NCBI RefSeq assembly: GCF_026340675.1
Contig: NZ_JAPEOX010000001.1
Coordinates: 4,340,001 to 4,404,000, forward strand
Length of the DNA: 64,000 bases
Reading direction: 5' to 3'
Origin: Streptomyces sp. NBC_01264
Lineage (GTDB): Bacteria; Actinomycetota; Actinomycetes; Streptomycetales; Streptomycetaceae
Made by a program: the position numbers and the translations under genes. Shown in pieces: positions 17,417 to 24,612 of this stretch; position 1 is the first letter of the stretch; each line of letters opens with the position of its first letter. Below the pieces are notes generated by a model. That model saw only the letters and a list, made by a program, of their open reading frames with translations, ran no database searches and had not been told where the DNA came from.

Positions 17417-18312
17417 CTAGGGCGTGTCCGCAATGTCAGTTGGGGAGCCATAGCCGTAGGCAGGCAAGGGTGACCAGGGCTTTGTAGTGGCGGGCTCGTT
17501 TGTCGTAGCGGGTGGCGAGGGCCTTGTTCTGCTTGAGCCGGTTGAAGCAGCGTTCGACGACGTTGCGGCGCCGGTAGACCGCACGGTCGAAACGGCACAG
17601 GCTCTCGCCGCGCCGCATACGCCCGCTGATCTGGTCGACGCGCTCGGGGATCGTGCAGGCGATGCCGCGTCGCCGCAGGTAGGAGCGGATCTTGCGGGAC
17701 GAGTAGCCCTTGTCGCCGACCACCCGCTCCGGCCGGGTGCGGGGCCGGCCGGGCCCGCACCGTTTGATGCGGATGCGGGCCATGACCGGCTCGAACTGCG
17801 TGCAGTCGTTCACGTTCCCGCCGGTGATCGTGAACGCGAGAGGCCGGCCCTGCCCGTCGCAGGAGAGGTGGATTTTCGTGCTCAGTCCGCCGCGGGAGCG
17901 TCCGAGTGCTTCGCCGGTCCAGGGCCCCCTTTTCGGGCCCCGGCTGCGTGCTGGTGAGCTCGCACGATCGTCGAGTCGACGCAGACGATCGTCCAGTCGA
18001 CCTCGCCGATCGCATCCGCGTGCTGCTGGACGTGGGCCAGGAGCCGGTCCCAGGTTCCGTCGGCTGACCAGCGGCGGAACCGTTCATAGACCGTCTTCCA
18101 CGGCCCATACCGCTCCGGCAGATCCCGCCAGGCCGCACCCGTGGACAGCTTCCACAGGATCCCGTTGAGGACCTGACGCCGGTCTCGCACCGGACGACCC
18201 ATCCGGGGCGGAGCCAGCAACGGCCCGATGACATCCCAGGCCTGATCAGTCAGTTCATGACGTCGCACCACGAACGGAGTAACGACCGATCGACATTGCG
18301 GACACGCCCTAG
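17417..18312 (-). mobile_element. IS5-family insertion sequence, complete
   Basis: Element of about 0.9 kb with perfect terminal inverted repeats GGGCGTGTCCGCAATGTC (left 17420-17437, right complement 18292-18309). A CTAG at each end (17417-17420, 18309-18312) fits the CTAG/YTAR target preference and short duplication known for this family. It contains one transposase read through a frameshift. The right CTAG also supplies the stop codon of the adjoining GNAT gene. Perfect ends suggest a recent and possibly active insertion. Confidence 0.93.
17436..18271 (-). CDS. IS5-family transposase (programmed frameshift)
   Basis: Two overlapping frames. The first (129 codons from 18271) begins MVRRHELTDQAWDVIGPLL and includes the first catalytic Asp in VCVDSTIVRAHQHAAG. 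The second runs to 17436 with VGDKGYSSR (second Asp) and RNVVERCFNRLKQNKALATR (catalytic Glu). A run of A4G5 (coding strand, about 17930-17940) sits where the frames must join. A -1 shift there gives the expected continuous GEALGRSRGGLSTKIHL. This layout is normal for IS5/IS427-type elements, so the gene is judged intact rather than broken. Confidence 0.92.
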
Positions 18313-18845
18313 GTCTTCGGGTTCCAGTCCTGGGCCAGGAGGCCGAACAGGACCTCGTCCAGGAACTCGCCCATCACCCAGGCCGAGGAACGCAGCACTC
18401 CCTCACGGACGAAGCCGTTGCGCTCCGTGGCACGGATCATCGCGATGTTGTCCGCCAGCGTCTCGATCTGCAGCCGGTGCAGGCCGCGTACGACGAAGCC
18501 GTAGTGACACAGGACCGCGACCACGTCCGTGCTGTAGCCCTTGCCCCGGGCAGACGGCAACAGCCCGAGCCCGACGTGCGCGGACCGACTGTGGTTGTCG
18601 ATCCCCCACAGCGTCGCGGTACCGAGCAGCGCACCGCTCTCCAGATCCACCACGGAGAACGGGACGTGCCCCTGTTCGCTGTCGTCGACCATGAACGACA
18701 GGCTCTTCGAGCCGGCCATCAGCGGTCGCCACGGTTGACCCGTGGCCCGGGACGCGGTGACCACGTCGTCGTGGAGTCCGGCATGAAGGATCGGAATGTC
18801 GTCCTCGTGCCGGGCCCTGAGCCCAACCGTCTTGCCTTTTAGCAT
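18309..18845 (-). CDS. GNAT-family N-acetyltransferase (RimJ/RimL-like)
   Basis: Protein of 178 residues with a complete GNAT fold: LRARHEDDIPILHAGLHDD at the start, then GTATLWGIDNHSRSAHVGLGL, the acetyl-CoA pyrophosphate loop in LLPSARGKGYSTDVV, and ETLADNIAMIRATERNGF. It is most like acetyltransferases of ribosomal proteins or amino sugars. Its TAG stop is formed by the CTAG target at the edge of the IS element. Length is normal, so at most a few C-terminal residues changed on insertion. Confidence 0.9.
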   Translation of the reverse strand: MLKGKTVGLRARHEDDIPILHAGLHDDVVTASRATGQPWRPLMAGSKSLSFMVDDSEQGHVPFSVVDLESGALLGTATLWGIDNHSRSAHVGLGLLPSARGKGYSTDVVAVLCHYGFVVRGLHRLQIETLADNIAMIRATERNGFVREGVLRSSAWVMGEFLDEVLFGLLAQDWNPKT

Positions 18846-18894
18846 GCAAGTGTCCTATCCGACCGCAGCCCCCGACGGCAACTGAATAGACCGG

Positions 18895-19527
18895 CTACAG
18901 AACCTCATCGTCCGCGTGCGCGCCGAACTCGGCGACGCGCACCTCCGCGATGTGCTCGTACCGGGCGATCCGGTCGGTCCACTCCGCGTCCACGCCGAAC
19001 GCCACCTGCGCGAAGCCCACCTGCCGGACGGCCTCGGCCATGCCCGGATCGCCAGGGGCCAGCAGCCGCACCGGCGCGTCAAGCGCCACGGTGTGCGGCG
19101 GCACGAAGTACTCGTCCGGCAGAACGGTGCGCGCATGGACGAACGCACCGACGGCGACAACCGACCCGGCGCCCAACCGTGCGCGCTGCAGGACCGTTGC
19201 CGAGGTCGCCACATAGACGCACCGGCCGACCTCGCAGCCCAGCAGCGTGGCATGCGGCCCCACGAAGACGTGGTCACCGACAAGCACCGGCTGATCGCCG
19301 GCGACCGCAGACCCGCGCAACACCGCGTTCTCGCAGATCACCGCCGCCTCCCCGACCTCGATCCGAGACCCCTCGGCATCAAGCACCGCCCCGTACATCA
19401 CCCGCGCCCTGGGCCCCACACGAACATCACCGACGAGCGTGGCCATCGGGGCGACGTAGGCGGTGGGATGAACCTGCGGTTCATGCCCGCGATGCCGGAT
19501 ACGGATTCCCTGCGCTTCAGTGGCCAT
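18895..19527 (-). CDS. Hexapeptide-repeat / gamma-carbonic-anhydrase-like protein
   Basis: Left-handed beta-helix protein of 210 residues. Regular hexapeptides (VAPMATLVGDVRVGPRARV, ENAVLRG, GCEVGRCVYVATSATVL) and two of the histidines expected of gamma-carbonic anhydrases (HVFVGPHATLLG) are visible. A C-terminal helix of about 70 residues follows. Activity could be carbonic anhydrase-like or acyl transfer. GAGGA before the ATG at 19527 favours it over an ATG 18 bp upstream. Immediately downstream of the inverted repeat copy B in the gene's upstream direction. Confidence 0.85.
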   Translation of the reverse strand: MATEAQGIRIRHRGHEPQVHPTAYVAPMATLVGDVRVGPRARVMYGAVLDAEGSRIEVGEAAVICENAVLRGSAVAGDQPVLVGDHVFVGPHATLLGCEVGRCVYVATSATVLQRARLGAGSVVAVGAFVHARTVLPDEYFVPPHTVALDAPVRLLAPGDPGMAEAVRQVGFAQVAFGVDAEWTDRIARYEHIAEVRVAEFGAHADDEVL

Positions 19528-19595
19528 GAGCGGATCCTCGCCCAACCGACCACGAGCATGCTGGCGGATTTCCGACGTCGCGCTACAACGCCACT

Positions 19596-20091
19596 AGATC
19601 AGCCACGGCCGGTGGGTAGCCGCTAAGCCGAGTGGGAGCACGTAACGATCTGTCGCGCCCCCCGACCCTGAGGCCGTCCTCATCCCCCTCTAGCTCCTAG
19701 TGGCTGCCGACCGTCACGGGAAGGGTGTCCAGCCCCCCGGCCCTGGATGCTCTGACCGCCCCGCGCCCCCGTCCCGGCTGAGCTCACGGTCCTGCCGGGG
19801 CGGTGCATGGATGCCCACCGGCCGGAGGGGGCTGCGCACAGCCAACCGGCCCGCTCCTCCCCACTCGTCCCTCCCGGCCGTTCCCCGGGGGGATCCCGGA
19901 AGTCTTGTGGCGTTTCGGGGTGGGCCGGTCGGTCAAGGGTGGCCGAAGGCCATCGCGAAGCGACGCGACCGCAGGGAGCGCCCTTGAGGGACCGGCCCGC
20001 ACCGAAAGGACACTGGACTGCCGGGCTCCCCCCGGACCCTGTCAACGCCCCGCCCACCCCGCAGCACAAGCCCCCACCACCCCGCCCACCC
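19596..20091. repeat. Modular intergenic repeat, copy B (longest)
   Basis: About 496 bp, inverted relative to copies A (15621) and C (40648). It carries every block seen in the other two: AGATCAGCCACGGCCGGTGG at one end, the AGCTCCTAGTGGCTGCC block, the CTTCCGGGATCC/GGATCCCCCCGGGG block, and GTTGACAGGG plus a G-rich tail at the other. A long frame in it runs on into lysE but looks like chance. Fills most of the 600-bp gap between the acyltransferase and the LysE gene. Confidence 0.87.
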
Positions 20092-20127
20092 AAAAACCCC
20101 TTCCCCTCCCCCCACCCGTCCGGAACC

Positions 20128-20775
20128 ATGAACCGCATGGTGTCCACTGACCGGCTGCTGGCGTTCGCCGCCATGTCGTTGCTGCTGATCCTCATCCCCG
20201 GGCCGAGCGTGCTCTTCGTCATCGGGCGGGCGTTGTCCCAGGGGTGGCGGGCCGCGCTGATCACCGTGGCCGGGAACACGCTGGGGGCGTACGTGCTCGT
20301 CGTCGCCGTGGCCTTCGGGGTGGGGTCCGTCGTGGAGCGGTCCGTGCTCGTGTTCACGGCGCTCAAGCTCGCGGGGGCGGCCTACCTCGTCTACCTGGGG
20401 GTCAAGGCCTTCCGGCAGCGGCGTTCGCTCCGTGCGGAGTTCGGGGCGGGCGCAGCCGAGTACGGGAACTGGCGCTCGCTGTGGGAAGGGTTCGCCGTCG
20501 GGGTGGCCAATCCGAAGACGATCGTGTTCTTCGCAGCGGTCCTGCCGCAGTTCGTGGACCGGGACCAGGGGCACGTCACGGCCCAAATGCTGCTCCTCGG
20601 GCTCGTGTTCAACCTCATCGCCGTAGTCTGCGACAGCACCTGGGGCATGGTCGCCGCGACCGCTCGTAGCTGGTTCTCGCGCTCCCCGCAGCGGCTCTCC
20701 GCCGTCGGCGGAGCCGGCGGGCTCGCGATGATCGGCCTGGGTGTGACCGTCGCCGCGACCGGGCGCAAGGACTGA
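20128..20775 (+). CDS. LysE-family amino-acid/metabolite exporter
   Basis: Membrane protein of 215 residues with six hydrophobic segments, matching the LysE/RhtB family length. Characteristic pieces: IPGPSVLFVIGRALSQGWRA after TM1, LKLAGAAYLVYLGVKAFR in the first third, and VGVANPKTIVFFAAVLPQF. It exports amino acids or related small molecules across the inner membrane. ATG at 20128 chosen; ATG at 20137 is also possible. Directly downstream of repeat copy B, which therefore holds its promoter. Confidence 0.9.
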   Translation: MNRMVSTDRLLAFAAMSLLLILIPGPSVLFVIGRALSQGWRAALITVAGNTLGAYVLVVAVAFGVGSVVERSVLVFTALKLAGAAYLVYLGVKAFRQRRSLRAEFGAGAAEYGNWRSLWEGFAVGVANPKTIVFFAAVLPQFVDRDQGHVTAQMLLLGLVFNLIAVVCDSTWGMVAATARSWFSRSPQRLSAVGGAGGLAMIGLGVTVAATGRKD

Positions 20776-20778
20776 TCC

Positions 20779-21356
20779 TCGGGTCGATCGCTGAGGCCGA
20801 GGACGCGGTCCAGGAGGCCTGGCTGCGGTTGAGCCGGACCGATGTCAGTGACGTGGAGAACCTGACTGACTGACTGACTGACTGACGACGGTCGTGGCCC
20901 GGCTCTGCCTGAACGGGCTGCGGGCCCGCGAGACGCGCCGGGAGGACTCCCTCGACGACCGGCTGGAGCGTGCTCCCCGCATGCCCGACCCCGTCCTCGC
21001 CCGGGAGGGTGGCGTGGTCGACCCCGAGCACGAAGTGCTGCCCCGATGTGGCGCTGCGGTCGGACGGCGGTACGGCGCGTGCCGGCCAGTCGGTGGTGCT
21101 CAGCGGGGCCCGGATCGTGGAGTCGCAGGCGGCCCTCTACAGCTCCCTCGCCCCGTTCGTCCGTCCGGTGCTCGTCAACGGGGCCGCCGGCGTGCTGTGC
21201 GTGGTCGAGGGCCGGCTGATGTCGGTGATGGCCTTCACCGTCACCGACGACGGCCGGATCGCCGCCATCGACGTGCTCACCGATCCCGACCGGGTGGACC
21301 TGGTCGAGCTCGGCCCCCTCCTCTTCGGCCCCCTCCTCTTCGACCCCCTCCTCTGA
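20779..21356 (+). pseudogene. Decayed SigJ-type (ECF41) sigma factor gene
   Basis: Pieces of an ECF41 sigma factor occur in order but in different frames. AEAEDAVQEAWLRLSR (region 2) comes first, then TVVARLCLNGLRARETRRED after the (CTGA)6 tract. VDPEHEV follows, then a jump across the missing sigma-4 region to the C-terminal SnoaL-like part with ALRSDGGTARAGQSVV, PVLVNGAAG and TDPDRVDLVEL. The start of region 2 and roughly 80-100 central residues are absent. The intact paralogue at 55497 shows what is missing. The last residues repeat GPLLFGPLLFDPLL, another small expansion. Confidence 0.85.
20863..20886. repeat. Tetranucleotide microsatellite (CTGA)6
   Basis: Six perfect CTGA units exactly where the SigJ-like pseudogene loses its frame, replacing codons for the usual GGWL after ENL. 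Tetranucleotide tracts are rare in Streptomyces. Confidence 0.9.
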
Positions 21357-21388
21357 CGCCCGGACCCCCCGCCCGTACCCTCTCCCCC

Positions 21389-21787
21389 ATGATCGACTCA
21401 CGCGCGCACATCCGGATCGCCCGGCCCTCCCTCGACCTCGCCGCCGCCGAGCGGTTCTACGTGGGAGGGCTCGGGCTCGACGTGCAGTGGCGGTCCACCG
21501 AGCGGGTCTCCGGGGAGCACGACCTGCTGATGGTCGGCCCCCTCGGGGGCGGCTGGCACTTCGAGCTGACCCATGACCCCGAGAACCCGGTGGCGCCCTC
21601 CCCCACCCCCGAGGACCTCTTCGTCGTCTACCTCGGCGAGGCCCCCGACGAGGCCCTGGTGGCCCGGCTCGTCGAGCACGGCGGGACCCGTACGCCCGCT
21701 CACAACCCCTACTGGGACACCTACGGGGTCACCGTCACCGACCCCGACGGCTACCAGCTCGTACTGTCCTCCCGCACCTGGGGCTGA
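21389..21787 (+). CDS. VOC-family (glyoxalase/bleomycin resistance) protein
   Basis: Single-module or paired-module VOC protein of 132 residues: AHIRIARPSLDLAAAERFY at the N-terminus, GGWHFELTH in the middle, and a C-terminal NPYWDTYGVTVTDPDGYQ that is typical of the family's last beta hairpin. H7-, H-and E-type metal ligands are plausible (AHIRIA, WHFEL). Role may be lyase, isomerase or drug binding; no specific substrate. The upstream in-frame extension belongs to the sigma pseudogene and is not part of the protein. Confidence 0.88.
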   Translation: MIDSRAHIRIARPSLDLAAAERFYVGGLGLDVQWRSTERVSGEHDLLMVGPLGGGWHFELTHDPENPVAPSPTPEDLFVVYLGEAPDEALVARLVEHGGTRTPAHNPYWDTYGVTVTDPDGYQLVLSSRTWG

Positions 21788-21890
21788 CGGGGGCCCAGTC
21801 TGTGCCCGGCCCGGTTCTCCCGACTCCCGGTCCCCCCGGCCGGTCGGGTGGGAGACTCGGCCGGACGCGACGATCTGAGGAGTTCCAGGC

Positions 21891-22583
21891 ATGGCAACAG
21901 GCGCCCCCGACGCAGCGGTTCCGGAACCAGCCATACCCGGGCAGCGGGTCCTCGACCTCCTGGACAAGGCGATCGACCTCCAGACCCCGCTCGTGCGCAA
22001 GAACATCGCCCGGGCCCGCCAGCGGAACCCGGAGGCGACACCGGAACAGGTGATTCGCGGTCTGGAGCGGATGTACGTCACCGCCCTGGCCGGGACGGGT
22101 GCCGCGGTGGGAGGAACCGCGGCCGCGCCCGGAGTCGGCACGGGGATCGCACTGGCCCTGTCGGCGGGCGAGGCCCTCTCCTCCCTCGAGCTGAGCGCCC
22201 TCTTCGCGCTCTCGATCGCCGAGGTCCACGGGGTCCCCATCGACGAGGTCGAGCGCCGCCGGACGATCGTGATGGGGATCCTGCTCGGCGGGAGCGGCAC
22301 CGCCACCATCTCCAAGGTCGCCGAGCGGACGGGTCAGCACTGGGGACGTCAGGTCGTCGCCAAGGTGCCCATCGAGACGTTGCGCCAGATCAACAAGGTC
22401 CTGGGGAAGAACTTCATCACGAAGTACGGGACCAAGCAGGGGATCATCGTGCTCGGTCGAGTGGCACCGTTCGGGATCGGCGCCGTGATCGGCGGTGGCG
22501 CCAACGCCGCCATCGGCACCTTGTCCGTCCGAGCCGGCCGTCGCGCGTTCGGCCCGCCCCCGACGTCCTGGCCCGGCGCCTGA
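21891..22583 (+). CDS. Conserved hypothetical, EcsC-like
   Basis: Protein of 230 residues, ATG preceded by GAGGAG. A glycine/alanine-rich hydrophobic stretch (ALAGTGAAVGGTAAAPGVGTG, split over residues 65-85) and a second near the C-terminus (IGAVIGGGANAAIG) suggest membrane association or hydrophobic helices. The segment DEVERRRTIVMGILLGG and the overall plan resemble EcsC-family proteins of actinobacteria. No catalytic motif is visible. Converges with the DUF4239 gene. Confidence 0.75.
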   Translation: MATGAPDAAVPEPAIPGQRVLDLLDKAIDLQTPLVRKNIARARQRNPEATPEQVIRGLERMYVTALAGTGAAVGGTAAAPGVGTGIALALSAGEALSSLELSALFALSIAEVHGVPIDEVERRRTIVMGILLGGSGTATISKVAERTGQHWGRQVVAKVPIETLRQINKVLGKNFITKYGTKQGIIVLGRVAPFGIGAVIGGGANAAIGTLSVRAGRRAFGPPPTSWPGA

Positions 22584-22594
22584 CCGGCCGTTCA

Positions 22595-23383
22595 CTACCG
22601 CCAGAACTGCGCCAGGGCCGCGTCCTTGAACGGTGCCGGGCTCACGCTCAGTTCCCCGGCGAACGGCCGGTCGAGGGCCACCACCAGCAGCAGGCTGAAG
22701 CCGATCAGGCCCGCCACCGCCGAGACGAACAGCAGCTGCATCTTCAGGCTCCGCAGCCCGAAGAGGAAGGTGAGCGGGAGGATCACGAACGCGCCTCCGT
22801 ACACCAGGACTTGGAGCAGTGGTGGCAGCGAGGTCTCGGCCATCGTCACCCGCGCCCGGCGCTGCGCGGCGACGTCGTTGAGGCGGCCGACGGCCTCCCC
22901 GTAGAAGGTTTCGCTCCGGGGGCCGGAGGGCTCGTAGGCCTGGAGTGCCGTGTACAGGGCGTGCGTCTGGTCGGCGGTGGCCTCGTAGCTGGGGCGGCCC
23001 TCGCGCATGAGGGGCCACTGGATCTCGACGACGGCGTGCACGTAGTCCCCCACCGCCCGGTCCACTCGGGCGCGTTCGGCGGGCGGGAAGACCTCTGCGC
23101 TGCGGACGACCAGGGCGAGGTCGGTGGCCTCGGTCGCGACGATGGTCTGGGTGTTCTCCAGTTGCGTCCACAGGGTGACGACGACGAAGGCGAGGATGAT
23201 GCCGTAGATCGCGCCGAACATCCCCAGGGCCACCCCGACCATCTCGTTGTGGTCGCCGTCCGCGAGGTGCGGGAAGCGGCGGCGCGCGGCCAGGCTGCCG
23301 CCGATGGCGAGGGCGACGAAGCCGCCGACGAGGAGGACGCCGAGGAAGAATGTGCTGAGGTGATTGAGCAACCAGAGGATCAT
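22595..23383 (-). CDS. DUF4239 membrane protein (bestrophin-like)
   Basis: Integral membrane protein of 262 residues. Two hydrophobic segments occur near the N-terminus (LSTFFLGVLLVGGFVALAIG and GAIYGIILAFVVVTLW), a charged cytoplasmic or periplasmic middle of about 100 residues follows, and two more lie near the C-terminus (LVYGGAFVILPLTFLFG and VAGLIGFSLLLVVAL). This pattern is that of DUF4239/bestrophin-like proteins, whose function is unproven. ATG at 23383 follows GCAGGA; a GTG 18 bp upstream is the alternative. Confidence 0.85.
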   Translation of the reverse strand: MILWLLNHLSTFFLGVLLVGGFVALAIGGSLAARRRFPHLADGDHNEMVGVALGMFGAIYGIILAFVVVTLWTQLENTQTIVATEATDLALVVRSAEVFPPAERARVDRAVGDYVHAVVEIQWPLMREGRPSYEATADQTHALYTALQAYEPSGPRSETFYGEAVGRLNDVAAQRRARVTMAETSLPPLLQVLVYGGAFVILPLTFLFGLRSLKMQLLFVSAVAGLIGFSLLLVVALDRPFAGELSVSPAPFKDAALAQFWR

Positions 23384-23448
23384 GTCCTGCCCAACGACCA
23401 CCCCGTCGGGAGGGACCGCCCCGAAATCCGCGCGAGCGGGATCAGCGG

Positions 23449-23731
23449 GTGAGGGCGTACTCGACCCGGCGCGCCGGGCACCACCCGGCCTGGTACCTGA
23501 ACCTGCGCGCCGACCCGACCGTCACCCTCCAGGTCGGCGCCGAGAGCTTCCCGGCGCTCGCCCGCCCCGCGACCCCGACGGAGGCGGAGGCGGAGCGGCT
23601 GTGGCCCGTGGTGGTGGCCTCGATGCTCGATGCCCGCCTGCGCGGCCTACCCGGACGCGGCCGCGCGGACGGGCGGCCGGGAGGTCCCGCTGGTCCTGGT
23701 CACCCGGCGGGACACCTCCCTCCGCGGCTGA
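23449..23731 (+). pseudogene. Remnant of F420-dependent nitroreductase-family (Ddn) gene
   Basis: The segment HHPAWYLNLRADPTVTLQVG followed by TPTEAEAERLWPVVV is characteristic of deazaflavin-dependent nitroreductase family proteins. The N-terminal third is missing. After the central Ala/Leu segment the reading frame changes, and the natural C-terminus AARTGGREVPLVLVTRR is found in another frame, ending at 23731. It is both truncated and frameshifted, and not expected to be functional. Confidence 0.78.
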
Positions 23732-23734
23732 ACC

Positions 23735-24031
23735 TCAGCCACGCACCTTCGGCGCCTTCGGCAGCCCGGACGACAGCGCGGTCCCGGCTCCGCCGAGGGA
23801 GGCGTCGGTCGCCTTGGAGGCGGACCCGGCGGCCGAGGCGGTGATCTCCACCGCCGTCTTCGCGTCCTTCACGGCGCCGCCGGGGTGGTCGACGATCTCG
23901 CCGACGCGCTGGGTGATCGGGGGCCCCTGGATGGCGGGCTCGTCGGCGGCGTGCGCGAGGGCGGGGCTGAGGGCGAGGGCCGCCCCTCCGGACAGGACGA
24001 GGGCGGCGAGGCTGCGCTTGATGGCGTTCAT
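23735..24031 (-). CDS. Small secreted protein
   Basis: Protein of 98 residues with a clear signal peptide (MNAIKRSLAALVLSGGAALA, cut after AHA) and a mature part of about 70 residues rich in Ala, Ser, Thr and Lys, without cysteines or recognised motifs. Family members of this sort occur in Streptomyces as hypothetical exported proteins. Function unknown. Confidence 0.75.
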   Translation of the reverse strand: MNAIKRSLAALVLSGGAALALSPALAHAADEPAIQGPPITQRVGEIVDHPGGAVKDAKTAVEITASAAGSASKATDASLGGAGTALSSGLPKAPKVRG

Positions 24032-24104
24032 GCCCGTCCCAACGACCCCGCGCGCCTACGGGTCACCGCCCGGCCCCGCCAACTCTCATCCAGATCAGCA
24101 AGGC

Positions 24105-24214
24105 CATCACGGCTGGCGGCCGGCGACCGGCAAGGTGGGTACCGCTCCTCCATCCCGCGGGCCGAGGCGGCGTACCAGGATGACGTGACACAGCAGGAGG
24201 AGGACACCCCGTGA
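24105..24214 (+). pseudogene. 3' remnant of a RelE/HigB-type toxin gene
   Basis: The last codons before the antitoxin read LAAGDRQGGYRSSIPRAEAA and end QEEDTP. They correspond to the C-terminus of RelE/ParE-like toxins (usual form LxxGDKxGx-WYxxxIPxAE). The stop overlaps the antitoxin start by four bases, as in intact pairs. Nothing resembling the toxin N-terminus or centre precedes it, so the toxin appears lost. Confidence 0.55.
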
Positions 24215-24522
24215 GCCCGACACCCGACCGGAGCGCCAAGGCCGCCCGCCGGGACGACCTCGTCGAGGAGTTCGCCTTCTTGCCCGCCGAGCAGGCGGAG
24301 ATCGACCGAGGGGCGGCGGAGATGATCGCCGTCGTCCGCGCGCACCGCCTCGCGGAGGTCCGCAAGCGGCAGCACATCACCCAGGTACAGGTCGCGGAAG
24401 CCATGGGGGTGACCCAGGCACGCGTTTCCCGGATCGAGAACGGCGAGCTGGAGCGCAGCGAGGTCGAGACCCTCGCCGCCTACGTGCGTGCCCTCGGCGA
24501 CGATCAGTACACCCTCGGCTGA
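24211..24522 (+). CDS. XRE-family antitoxin (orphan)
   Basis: Protein of 103 residues with a C-terminal helix-turn-helix: VRKRQHITQVQVAEAMGVTQ and ARVSRIENGELERSEVET. This is the antitoxin layout of HigA/RelB-like XRE proteins that follow their toxin gene. GTG start in a GTGA overlap with the toxin remnant. With the toxin gone it may persist as an autonomous DNA-binding protein. Followed by a strong terminator. Confidence 0.87.
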   Translation: MSPTPDRSAKAARRDDLVEEFAFLPAEQAEIDRGAAEMIAVVRAHRLAEVRKRQHITQVQVAEAMGVTQARVSRIENGELERSEVETLAAYVRALGDDQYTLG

Positions 24523-24525
24523 CAA

Positions 24526-24569
24526 CGCCCGCGGCCCCGGATCGGAGGATCGATCCGGGGCCGCGGGCG
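24526..24569. terminator. Bidirectional terminator between antitoxin and APC permease
   Basis: Perfect 17-bp stem, arms CGCCCGCGGCCCCGGAT at 24526-24542 and its complement at 24553-24569, with a 10-nt loop, located between convergent genes. Confidence 0.85.
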
Positions 24570-24612
24570 TGCATGACACAGCGGGGGGGGGGAGGGGCCG
24601 GGGGCCCCGGGG

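Noticed and set aside
17436..18271. IS transposase as a degraded gene
   Set aside because: The frame change lies at an A4G5 run where programmed -1 frameshifting is normal in this IS group, and both terminal repeats are perfect.
19807..20127. N-terminal extension of LysE from an upstream in-frame ATG
   Set aside because: The extension is encoded by repeat copy B and is unlike LysE; the normal length starts at 20128.
20863..20886. CTGA tract as a copy of the CTGACG operator
   Set aside because: It contains CTGACG only at its end and no CGTCAG arm at the right spacing.
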